9,987 nucleotides of DNA, from positions 1 to 9,987 of the forward strand of contig JAKACR010000086.1 in the NCBI GenBank assembly GCA_021821225.1, read 5' to 3'. Of this stretch, positions 1 through 6,117 are shown piece by piece. The notes below the pieces were generated by a model. The model searched no databases. It saw nothing but the letters and a program-made list of their open reading frames with translations, and was not told the origin of the DNA. The stretch is from Bacillota bacterium (lineage in GTDB: Bacteria; Bacillota; Bacilli; Alicyclobacillales; SLC66). A program made the position numbers and the translations under genes. Each line of letters begins with the position of its first letter. Position 1 is the first letter of the stretch.

Positions 1-2
1 AC

Positions 3-284
3 CTGTCGGACCGGGAGGTGCGGCAGGCACTGCGGCAGGTGGGGCTGGAGCATCTGCCGCCGGAACACATGGTGGCCGCGGAGGAGTGGCCGGCTCTGGA
101 GGTCCGGCGCCTGTCGCTCGCGTTGGCTTTGCTGCACCGGCCCGACTTGGTGGTTGCGGACTGTTCACAGGTGAACGGGCGTGCCTTGCGGGACTGGCTC
201 CCTGGGACCGCGATTGTCGGCGCGGGCGAGGAGGTCGATTTCAATGGGTGTGACCGCGTTGTGCAGCCGGGCGCGGTCACGTGA
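3..284 (+). CDS. Degenerate ABC-type ATPase domain, C-terminal fragment
   Basis: The reading frame is open from the window edge (codons from base 3), so the true start lies upstream; the GTG at 18 is only an internal codon. About 93 residues are visible. The stretch RLSLALALLHRPDLVVADC follows the pattern of the region after the ABC signature, where families have RxxLARALLxxPxLLLLDEP, and GTAIVGAGEEVDFNGCDRVV follows the H-loop region. Three functional elements look lost: no LSGGQ signature precedes RRLSLALAL, the Walker B acidic pair is AD-CS instead of DE-P, and the H-loop histidine is replaced near GAGE. It is therefore probably a catalytically inactive nucleotide-binding domain, as in asymmetric ABC transporters, or a decaying gene. 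A perfect stem overlaps its 3' end. Its relation to the downstream sugar cassette is unknown. The assignment rests on residue pattern only. Confidence 0.55.
   Translation: MSDREVRQALRQVGLEHLPPEHMVAAEEWPALEVRRLSLALALLHRPDLVVADCSQVNGRALRDWLPGTAIVGAGEEVDFNGCDRVVQPGAVT
250..280. repeat. Perfect 9-bp inverted repeat at the end of the ABC-like gene
   Basis: GTGACCGCG (250-258) and CGCGGTCAC (272-280) are exact reverse complements with a 13-base loop, ending four bases before the end of the stop codon. The stem is GC-rich and would be stable in RNA. No T-run follows, so it is not a classical intrinsic terminator; it may protect the 3' end or be a byproduct of coding sequence. Confidence 0.6.
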
Positions 285-291
285 CATCGTC

Positions 292-331
292 GCCTGCCGC
301 CACAGGATCTCACCGTCCCCTGGTGGCAGGC
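292..331 (+). terminator. Imperfect GC-rich hairpin after the ABC-like gene
   Basis: GCCTGCC (292-298) pairs with GGCAGGC (325-331), with further interrupted CC/GG pairing inside. It lies just downstream of the stop at 284, where a terminator would be expected. The nearest T-run (TTTT at about 347-350) is 16 bases beyond the stem, so the intrinsic terminator call is weak. Confidence 0.3.
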
Positions 332-354
332 AGATGGTGGCGGCCGGTTTTGTG

Positions 355-394
355 GGCTTTATCCCATATCCCCAAGGGAACATGGGATAAAGCC
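355..394. repeat. Long hairpin with 13-bp perfect arms
   Basis: GGCTTTATCCCAT (355-367) and ATGGGATAAAGCC (382-394) are exact reverse complements. The 14-base centre adds a TCCC/GGGA pair (369-372 with 376-379), so nearly the whole 40 bases can fold. No T tract follows. It may be a bidirectional transcription block, an operator or a small palindromic repeat element. It lies 23 bases before an even longer palindrome. Confidence 0.75.
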
Positions 395-416
395 AATTGC
401 GGCAGGTGCACTACGG

Positions 417-452
417 TACCTATCATGTTTGAAGCTTCAAACATGATAGGTA
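417..452. repeat. Perfect 36-bp palindrome with no spacer
   Basis: The half-site TACCTATCATGTTTGAAG (417-434) is followed at once by its exact reverse complement (435-452); all 18 pairs match and the centre is AAGCTT. It ends 55 bases before the ATG of the ThuA-like gene and overlaps a candidate promoter. A role as operator of the sulfatase cassette is plausible. Operators are usually shorter and imperfect, so a palindromic mobile repeat or a hairpin element is an alternative. Confidence 0.85.
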
Positions 453-456
453 GGAT
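429..456 (+). promoter_or_regulatory. Weak candidate sigma-A promoter for the sulfatase cassette
   Basis: TTGAAG (429-434) and TAGGAT (451-456) are separated by 16 bases and match the -35 and -10 consensus at four positions each. The -35 and most of the spacer lie inside the 36-bp palindrome, so a protein bound there would block it. The predicted leader is about 45 bases. The match is weak and other promoters are possible. Confidence 0.25.
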
Positions 457-507
457 GAAAACGCCCAGTGTACGAATTGAATCCCAGTCCCCAAGGAGGG
501 TTGAGAT

Positions 508-1242
508 ATGGCCAATCCCATACGCGTCACGGTATGGAATGAATTTCGCCATGAAAGAAAACAGGAAAAAGTGTGGCAGGTCTATCCGCGCGGGATCCAC
601 GAGGCGCTTGCCGCGCCGCTGCGAGAAAGCGGATTTGACGTGCGCACGGCGACGCTGGACGAACCGCTCCACGGGCTGCCGCAGGATGTGCTGGACAAGA
701 CGGATGTGTTGCTCTGGTGGGGCCATGTCGCGCACAAAGAGGTGGCGGATGATGTCGTGCAGGCGGTCGTCGCGCGGGTGCTGGACGGAATGGGGCTGAT
801 CGTGCTGCATTCCGGTCACATGTCCAAGGTGTTCCAACGGCTGATGGGCACCAGTTGCCGTTTGAAATGGCGCGAAGCGGGAGAGAACGAGCGGCTGTGG
901 GTGGTCGATCCGTCCCATCCGATCGTCGAGGGAATCGGCCCGTGGCTCGATCTCGCGCAGGAAGAGATGTATGGCGAACATTTTGACATTCCGACGCCGG
1001 ATGAGCTGCTGTTTGTCAGTTGGTTTGCAGGCGGAGAGGTCTTTCGCAGCGGCTGTACGTTTCGGCGCGGACGGGGGAAAATCTTCTATTTTCGGCCGGG
1101 GCATGAAACCTATCCGACGTACCATCAGGCGGACATCCAGCGTGTGATCGCAAACGGCGTGCGCTTTGTCGCCCCCGCGGGAAGCGCCAGACCCGTGTAC
1201 GGAAAGACGGCGCCGCTCGAACGGCTCCCCGGCGGGGTATAA
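508..1242 (+). CDS. ThuA-like protein (trehalose utilization family)
   Basis: This 244-residue protein resembles the ThuA family (class I glutamine amidotransferase-like fold). Visible landmarks are an N-terminal strand RVTVWNEF (6-13), a second strand ending in a WWGH motif (70-73), a strand GLIVLHSGH (96-104) and a late PGHE motif (197-200) before a helix [12 protein letters not shown]. The length fits the family, and there is no signal peptide. In Sinorhizobium, ThuA and the oxidoreductase ThuB convert trehalose and related disaccharides to 3-keto forms; a Gfo/Idh/MocA protein is present two genes downstream, so a similar partnership is inferred here, without known substrate. The start is well supported: AAGGAGG at 493-499 lies 8 bases before the ATG. 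The stop TAA overlaps an ATG in the sulfatase frame by one base, but the sulfatase probably starts later, at 1284. Confidence 0.85.
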   Translation: MANPIRVTVWNEFRHERKQEKVWQVYPRGIHEALAAPLRESGFDVRTATLDEPLHGLPQDVLDKTDVLLWWGHVAHKEVADDVVQAVVARVLDGMGLIVLHSGHMSKVFQRLMGTSCRLKWREAGENERLWVVDPSHPIVEGIGPWLDLAQEEMYGEHFDIPTPDELLFVSWFAGGEVFRSGCTFRRGRGKIFYFRPGHETYPTYHQADIQRVIANGVRFVAPAGSARPVYGKTAPLERLPGGV

Positions 1243-1283
1243 TGGCGGCTGGCAGAAGATATTTTCAGGACAGGAGTGGGGAT

Positions 1284-2591
1284 ATGGATCGCAGGCCAAA
1301 CATCATCTTCATGATCTCGCACGATACGGGAAGACAGCTCGGATGTTACGGGAGAGACGTCGATACGCCGGCGCTCGATCAGCTGGCGGCGCAGGGCATT
1401 CGCTTTGACCAGGCGTTTTGCTGCGCTCCCCAGTGCAGCCCCAGCCGTTCCGGGATCGCCACCGGGATGGTTCCGCACCGCAACGGCATGATGGGGCTGG
1501 CGCACATCGGCTGGTCGATGCCGGTCGAACTGCCAAAGTTGCCGGAGCGCCTGGCGGAAGCCGGATATCGCACGGCGCTGGTCGGCATTCAGCACGAAGG
1601 GGTTGAGGAGGACCGCCGGCACGGCTATCAGCGCGTGGTCAAGCCGGAAAAAGGGCGGAACAGCGCTCCGGAAGTGGGCGAATCGGCGGTTCGCGAACTG
1701 GAGGCGCTGGCGCAGGACAGGGAGACGCCGTTTTATTTGGCCGTCGGGTTCTGGGAAACGCACCGTCCGTTTGATCGTGTGCCGGGAGCGGAACAGGCCG
1801 GAGAGCGCGCTGCGCCGCCCTATCTGCCGGACGATCGGGACATCCGCCGCGAGATGGGGCAGTTTTCCCACGCCGCCCGGCAGCTTGACGATGGAGTGGC
1901 CCGGATTGTCACGGCGGTGGATCGGCTCGGCCTGGCGGAAAATACGCTGGTCATCTACACCACCGACCACGGCATCGCCTTTCCGCGCGCTAAAGGCACG
2001 CTGTTCGATCCGGGACTGGAGACGGCGCTGCTCATGAGGTGGAACGGGCGCGTGAAGCCGGGTCAAGCGCGATCAGAGATGATCAGCAATGTCGACTTAT
2101 TTCCGACGCTGTGCGAACTGGCCGGCGCAACGGTGCCGGAAGGGATCGACGGGCGCAGTTTTGCCGCCGCGCTGCTCGGTGAACCCACGGTGCACCGCGA
2201 TCACCTGTTCGCCGAATTGACGTGGCACGACGCCTACAGTCCCGTGCGGGGAGTGCGGACGCGGGAGTACAAGTACATCCGGCATTTTGCGCGCGGCCCG
2301 GCGGTCTACATCCCACTGGACATTCATATGGGACTGGCGGGGAAAGCGGTGCGCGAAACGTACTACGCGAAAGAGTGTCCGCAAGAGGAACTGTACGATC
2401 TGGCAAACGATCCGCAAGAACGCGAGAATGTCGCGGCAAAGCCGGAGTATGCGGCGGTGCTGGGGGAATTGCGCGACCGCGTGGCGCAGTGGATGGTCCG
2501 GACGGATGACCCGCTGCTGCAAGGCGACGTGCCGGGGCGCGAAGCGCCCGGTTGGGAAAAAGAGCGCGCCGAAGGGAGGATGCCGTTTTAG
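1284..2591 (+). CDS. Cys-type sulfatase, N-sulfoglucosamine sulfohydrolase-like
   Basis: This protein is 435 residues long with an alkaline phosphatase-superfamily sulfatase fold and should hydrolyse a sulfate ester or sulfamate. It opens directly with the first strand PNIIFMISHD, with D14 as a likely metal ligand. The active-site motif is CSPSR at 51-55, where C51 should be converted to formylglycine. The second metal site is TDHG (D228, H229), followed by FPRAKGT with K237, a pattern I associate with heparan N-sulfatase-like members (S1_8-type). The frame is open up to an ATG at 1242, but AGGAG at 1272-1276 lies 7 bases before the ATG at 1284 and family members begin there. No signal peptide is seen, so it is probably cytosolic. 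No formylglycine-generating enzyme is encoded in the window. It is the second gene of the cassette. Confidence 0.9.
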   Translation: MDRRPNIIFMISHDTGRQLGCYGRDVDTPALDQLAAQGIRFDQAFCCAPQCSPSRSGIATGMVPHRNGMMGLAHIGWSMPVELPKLPERLAEAGYRTALVGIQHEGVEEDRRHGYQRVVKPEKGRNSAPEVGESAVRELEALAQDRETPFYLAVGFWETHRPFDRVPGAEQAGERAAPPYLPDDRDIRREMGQFSHAARQLDDGVARIVTAVDRLGLAENTLVIYTTDHGIAFPRAKGTLFDPGLETALLMRWNGRVKPGQARSEMISNVDLFPTLCELAGATVPEGIDGRSFAAALLGEPTVHRDHLFAELTWHDAYSPVRGVRTREYKYIRHFARGPAVYIPLDIHMGLAGKAVRETYYAKECPQEELYDLANDPQERENVAAKPEYAAVLGELRDRVAQWMVRTDDPLLQGDVPGREAPGWEKERAEGRMPF

Positions 2592-2602
2592 CTTGCAGAG
2601 TC

Positions 2603-2672
2603 TGTTCAAAAAGGGGACAGAGTTGCCTGTGCAGTGTCATGCGCCTTGGAGTTCTGCCCCCTTTGTTGAACA
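2603..2672. repeat. Imperfect inverted repeat between sulfatase and oxidoreductase
   Basis: TGTTCAAAAAGGGGACAGA (2603-2621) pairs with bases 2653-2672, whose reverse complement begins TGTTCAACAAAGGGGGCAGA: 18 pairs with one bulge and one mismatch, and a loop of about 31 bases. It fills most of the 110-base spacer between the two genes. It may act as a partial terminator or mRNA-stability element within the operon, or be a REP-like dispersed repeat; GGGGACAG-type arms are a feature I associate with such repeats, but that is inference. Confidence 0.6.
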
Positions 2673-2701
2673 ACCTCTATCAGGAGCGAGGAGGAAGTGA
2701 C

Positions 2702-3805
2702 ATGACGGAACAACTGCGCATAGGCGTCATCGGTTGCGGGGGAATTGCCAACGGAAAGCACATGCCTGCGTTGGCCAAGATCGACGGGGTCCGGATGGTT
2801 GCGTTTTGCGATCTGCTGCCCGAGAGGGCGCACGCCGCCGCGGCAAAATACGGTGCGCCGGATGCGAAAACCGCCACGGATTACCGCCGATTGCTGGATG
2901 ATCCGGCCATTGACGTCGTGCATGTGTGCACGCCCAATGATTCACACGCCGAGATTGCCGTGGCGGCGCTGGAAGCAGGCAAGCATGTGATGTGTGAGAA
3001 GCCGATGGCCAAAACGGCCGCCGAGGCGGCAACGATGCTGGCGGCGGCCAGACGGACGGGGCGCAAGCTGACGATCGGGTACCAGAACCGCTTTCGGCCG
3101 GACAGTGAGCACCTGCAGCAAGTCTGCCGGCGAGGGGATCTCGGGGAGATCTATTTTGCCAAGGCGCACGCCGTGCGGCGGCGCGGCGTGCCCACCTGGG
3201 GTGTTTTTCTGGATGAAGAGCGACAAGGCGGCGGTCCGCTGATCGACATCGGCACGCATGCGCTGGACCTGACGCTCTGGATGATGGACAATTACCGCCC
3301 AAAATCGGTGGTCGGCACAGCGTACCACAAGCTCAGCCAAAAGGAGAATGCGGCCAATCCGTGGGGGCCGTGGGATCCGAAAAAGTTTACGGTCGAGGAT
3401 TCGGCGTTCGGGTTCATCGTGATGGAGGACGGCGCAACGGTGATGCTCGAATCGAGCTGGGCGCTGAACACATTGCAGACGGGCGCCGCGCGCTGCACCT
3501 TGTGCGGGACGAACGGGGGCGCCGACATGGCGGACGGGCTGCGCATCAACGGCGAGGATTTCGGGAAGCTGTTCGTTCATCAGGTGCAACTGTCGAACAA
3601 GGGCGCCGACTTTTTTGACAGCAAGGCGGAGAAGGCGGGGGACAGGGAGGCGCGCGCGTGGATCGAGGCGCTGCGCAATGATCGCGAGCCCGTGGTGCAG
3701 CCGGAGCAGGCGTTTGTGGTCACGCAGATTCTGGATGCCGTTTACCAATCGGCCCGTACGGGAGAAGCGGTCTATTTTGACCGTCCCATCGACGGCAGGG
3801 GATAA
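2702..3805 (+). CDS. Gfo/Idh/MocA family NAD(P)-dependent oxidoreductase
   Basis: This 367-residue protein is a sugar or cyclitol dehydrogenase of the Gfo/Idh/MocA family. The N-terminal Rossmann fold shows GVIGCGGIA (8-16) and an acidic residue D37 after the second strand, which favours NAD. The family EKP motif is at 99-101. The C-terminal domain has GGPLIDIGTHALDL with D182, H186 and D189, the usual substrate-side DxGxHxxD pattern. Length is typical and there is no signal peptide. AGGAGG at 2689-2694 lies 7 bases before the ATG, which fixes the start; the frame remains open further upstream, to about 2552, but that would overlap the sulfatase. With the ThuA-like protein it may form a ThuA/ThuB-like pair oxidising a sugar hydroxyl, with sulfatases supplying the desulfated substrate. 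The exact substrate is not evident. Confidence 0.92.
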   Translation: MTEQLRIGVIGCGGIANGKHMPALAKIDGVRMVAFCDLLPERAHAAAAKYGAPDAKTATDYRRLLDDPAIDVVHVCTPNDSHAEIAVAALEAGKHVMCEKPMAKTAAEAATMLAAARRTGRKLTIGYQNRFRPDSEHLQQVCRRGDLGEIYFAKAHAVRRRGVPTWGVFLDEERQGGGPLIDIGTHALDLTLWMMDNYRPKSVVGTAYHKLSQKENAANPWGPWDPKKFTVEDSAFGFIVMEDGATVMLESSWALNTLQTGAARCTLCGTNGGADMADGLRINGEDFGKLFVHQVQLSNKGADFFDSKAEKAGDREARAWIEALRNDREPVVQPEQAFVVTQILDAVYQSARTGEAVYFDRPIDGRG

Positions 3806-3996
3806 CCAATGAGACGGGTCCGTGTTAGCCCGGCGCCCTGCCCTGTGCCCGGCGAGTTCCGCACTATGGATAATGTTTGCTGGGCCGACAGCATCCCTTT
3901 GCTCGTCGTGAGTGTAGCGATAGCGCTGTCCGAGCAGGAGCAATGGATACGGGCGGCTGGCAGCGAAGCCGAATTTTCAAGATAGGAGTGATTCCT
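3806..3996 (+). other. 191-base spacer inside the cassette, no gene seen
   Basis: No supported gene or RNA was found. It contains an 8-base direct repeat GCCCGGCG (3828-3835 and 3847-3854), an isolated GATAAT (3869-3874) without a convincing -35 box, and short complementary segments. The spacer is longer than needed for simple coupling, so the last sulfatase may have its own promoter, but none can be called. Confidence 0.4.
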
Positions 3997-5463
3997 GTGA
4001 ACGTCATTCTGATCTTTCTCGACAGCCTGAACAAGCACCACCTGGAGCCGTACGGGGCGCCCGCGGGCATCTCGCCGAACTTTTCGCGCCTTGCGCAGCG
4101 GTCCATCAAATTCGAGAACCATTATGTGGGATCACTCCCCTGCATGCCGGCGCGCCGGGAGCTGTTCTCGGGACGCAAGGACTTTCTCTGGCGGCCGTGG
4201 GGGCATCTGGAGGCGTTTGACAATCCGTTGCCAAAGGAACTGGCCAAACTGGGGCACCGGACGCAGTTGATCACGGATCACTATCACTACTGGGAAGACG
4301 GCGCGCACGGCTACCTGGAGTCGTTTCAGGGGTTCGACATCGTGCGCGGACAGGAGAGCGATCCATGGCGGGTCGATCCGGTGGACGAGTTGCCCGACTG
4401 GGCGCAGGCGATCGAGCGCTGGCGGCCCGGCCGGGGCGTGCATCACTACCGGAATGTGCGGGATTTCCAGGACGAACACGACTTCTTTTCGGCGCAGGTG
4501 ATGACCCGGGCGGGCGACTGGCTCCGCCGCAATCACGGGCACGGCGACTACTATCTGCAGGTGGAACTGTTTGACGTGCACGAACCGTTCTATCTGCCGG
4601 AACCGTACCGCTCTCTGTGGACCGATCATGCGGACCCGGCGTACACGTGCTGGCCGCCTTACCAGGACGCGAAGAAGATGCGAGAATTTTTTTCCGGGGC
4701 GACGCCGGAAGAGCTCGACTTCATCCGTGGCCAGTACAAGGGCAAGGTGACGATGGCCGACAGATGGCTCGGTCATTTGCTGGACATCATGGATGAACTG
4801 TCCGTATGGGAGGATACGGCCGTGATCGTCACGACCGACCATGGCCATGATCTCGGGGAGCGCCAGGCGTTCGCCAAATCCTTCCCGCACTTTGACACGC
4901 ACGCCAACATCCCCATGTTCATCTGGCATCCATCTTTGACCGGGCCGCGCACGAGCCATGCGCTGACCTCGACGGTGGACCTGTACGCGACGATCCTCGA
5001 ACTGGCCGGAGCGAAGGCGGTCGAGGCGGCGCACAGCCGCTCGCTTGCGCCGGTGATCCGGGGTGAGACCGACCATTTCCGCGATGCGGTGCTGTATGGG
5101 AATTTTGGCACGGGGGCCTGCTGCACGGATGGCGAATACGTCCTGATGCAGGGGTATGACAATGAATCCCACCCGCTCTACTCCTACAGTGGACGCCTGG
5201 TGCGGCCGGGGACGGACGAGGAGATCACGGCCGGCCGGTACATACCCGGCGTGCCGTATCCCGTGTGGCGGATTCCGCTGGCGCGCAGGGGAAAAGAGGA
5301 TTCCATCCTTGTGTCGCGGGCTGATCCGCCGGGAGAGGAGCAGAATCTCATCGCGGCCGACCCGGCCTTGGCGAAGCGGATGCGGGAACTGCTCGTCTCT
5401 CTTATGCAAGAGGAAGGGAGTCCGCCGGAGCAGTTTGAACGCCTTGGGCTGACTCCGTCCTGA
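3997..5463 (+). CDS. Cys-type sulfatase, arylsulfatase-like (second paralogue)
   Basis: This protein is 488 residues long if started at the GTG at 3997, which has AGGAG at 3984-3988, 8 bases upstream; another in-frame GTG at 3988 would overlap that site. It begins with the first sulfatase strand NVILIFLDSLN, with D9 as likely metal ligand. The formylglycine motif is CMPAR at 49-53. The second metal site is TTDHGHDLGE with D281 and H282, followed by AKSFPHFDTH with K294. A DVHEPFYLPEPYRSLW segment corresponds to the region between catalytic blocks. It differs from the upstream sulfatase in active-site motif, length and C-terminus, so it is not a recent duplicate and probably acts on a different sulfate position. 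No signal peptide is present, suggesting a cytosolic enzyme. It also needs formylglycine activation encoded elsewhere. Non-sulfatase hydrolases of the same fold (phosphonate or phosphodiester hydrolases) remain an alternative. Confidence 0.88.
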   Translation: MNVILIFLDSLNKHHLEPYGAPAGISPNFSRLAQRSIKFENHYVGSLPCMPARRELFSGRKDFLWRPWGHLEAFDNPLPKELAKLGHRTQLITDHYHYWEDGAHGYLESFQGFDIVRGQESDPWRVDPVDELPDWAQAIERWRPGRGVHHYRNVRDFQDEHDFFSAQVMTRAGDWLRRNHGHGDYYLQVELFDVHEPFYLPEPYRSLWTDHADPAYTCWPPYQDAKKMREFFSGATPEELDFIRGQYKGKVTMADRWLGHLLDIMDELSVWEDTAVIVTTDHGHDLGERQAFAKSFPHFDTHANIPMFIWHPSLTGPRTSHALTSTVDLYATILELAGAKAVEAAHSRSLAPVIRGETDHFRDAVLYGNFGTGACCTDGEYVLMQGYDNESHPLYSYSGRLVRPGTDEEITAGRYIPGVPYPVWRIPLARRGKEDSILVSRADPPGEEQNLIAADPALAKRMRELLVSLMQEEGSPPEQFERLGLTPS

Positions 5464-5514
5464 GCGGATTCGCCCGCCGGCCCCGTCAGGTCATGCGTAT
5501 TTCCGACATGCACG

Positions 5515-6006
5515 TTACACGGTGGACCGCGGGCGGGCTTTGTACTCGCCCGCGGGCAGCCCCGTCGAGATGGACAGACGGTTCCACGCGTTGATCGTGT
5601 TGATCACCATCACAAGCTGCACGAATTGTTGTGCGGAAAAATGCGTCCTCACCCGTTCGTAGAGCTCATCCGGCACCCCGTTGTCCGCGATCAGCGTGAC
5701 GGACTCCGTCAGTGCAAGAGCGGCACGTTCCTGTTCCGTATAAAACGGCGCTTCGCGCCAAGCGCCAAGGCAATAGATGCGCTGCTCCGTTTCGCCCGCC
5801 ATGCGCGCGTCCTGCGTGTGCATATCAAGGCAAAATGCGCATCCATTGAGCTGGGAGGCACGGATCTTCATCAGTTCAATCAATGAGGAATCCAGGCCTG
5901 TCCCGTGGATGTACTCCTCCAATTTCTGCATGGCCCTGTAAGCGTCCGGTTCCTCTTTGGCGTAACGAATGCGCGGTTCCATGTTGACCATATCTCCCAT
6001 CACCAT
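5515..6006 (-). CDS. AhpD-like / carboxymuconolactone decarboxylase family protein
   Basis: This protein is 163 residues long. The AhpD/CMD core is clear: ELMKIRASQLNGCAFCLDMH with E44, C56, C59 and H63, matching the ExxK...CxxC...H pattern of peroxidase-like members that use a redox cysteine pair. A helix FVQLVMVINTINAWNRLSI typical of the family follows. Likely role: thiol-dependent peroxide reduction in the cytoplasm, substrate unknown. The start is uncertain. The ATG at 6006 has AGGAGA (6021-6026) 14 bases away, which is far; the ATG at 5982 (residue 9, MEPRIRYAK) has GGGAG (5994-5998) 11 bases away and matches where related proteins commonly begin. The gene converges on the second sulfatase with 51 bases between stops, and no clear terminator is visible there. 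It is transcribed opposite to the cassette and is probably independent of it. Confidence 0.88.
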   Translation of the reverse strand: MVMGDMVNMEPRIRYAKEEPDAYRAMQKLEEYIHGTGLDSSLIELMKIRASQLNGCAFCLDMHTQDARMAGETEQRIYCLGAWREAPFYTEQERAALALTESVTLIADNGVPDELYERVRTHFSAQQFVQLVMVINTINAWNRLSISTGLPAGEYKARPRSTV

Positions 6007-6027
6007 TCCGTAGATTTCAATCTCCTA

Positions 6028-6056
6028 ATGATAGCATTATGGCCAATCACCGGCAA
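6028..6056 (-). promoter_or_regulatory. Candidate sigma-A promoter of the AhpD-like gene
   Basis: On the minus strand TTGCCG (6056-6051) and TATCAT (6033-6028) are separated by exactly 17 bases, matching consensus at four and five positions. Transcription would start near 6021, which would place the AGGAGA at 6021-6026 at or before the transcript start. That favours translation from the later ATG at 5982. Confidence 0.4.
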
Positions 6057-6063
6057 GACGGAC

Positions 6064-6080
6064 GGCACTTAACCAGTGCC
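6064..6080. repeat. Small inverted repeat at the outer edge of the insertion element
   Basis: GGCACT (6064-6069) and AGTGCC (6075-6080) are perfect arms around a 5-base loop. The right arm overlaps the candidate left terminal repeat of the insertion element. It could be part of the element end or of the neighbouring promoter region. Confidence 0.4.
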
Positions 6081-6117
6081 GACGCATGAGTTCGGGTTGG
6101 AGGGACCGGGTGGACCG

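Noticed and set aside
1238..1243. TATAAT at the ThuA-like stop codon as a promoter for the sulfatase
   Set aside because: No -35 box lies 16-18 bases upstream, and the string arises from GTA-TAA-T at the gene end.
1242..1283. ATG at 1242 overlapping the ThuA-like stop as the sulfatase start
   Set aside because: The ATG at 1284 has AGGAG 7 bases upstream and places the first core strand near the N-terminus, as usual in the family; the extra 14 residues look like noise.
310..1299. Long minus-strand open frame opposite the ThuA-like gene
   Set aside because: It is an antisense shadow of a high-GC gene: low-complexity, His/Arg/Pro-rich composition and no family motif, while the plus strand has a clear protein with a Shine-Dalgarno site.
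2942..3943. Long minus-strand open frame opposite the oxidoreductase
   Set aside because: It is rich in Arg and His, has no recognisable fold, and lies fully opposite a confident gene.
4132..5409. 425-residue minus-strand open frame opposite the second sulfatase
   Set aside because: It is a shadow frame; the plus strand carries the CMPAR and TDHG motifs and a good ribosome binding site.
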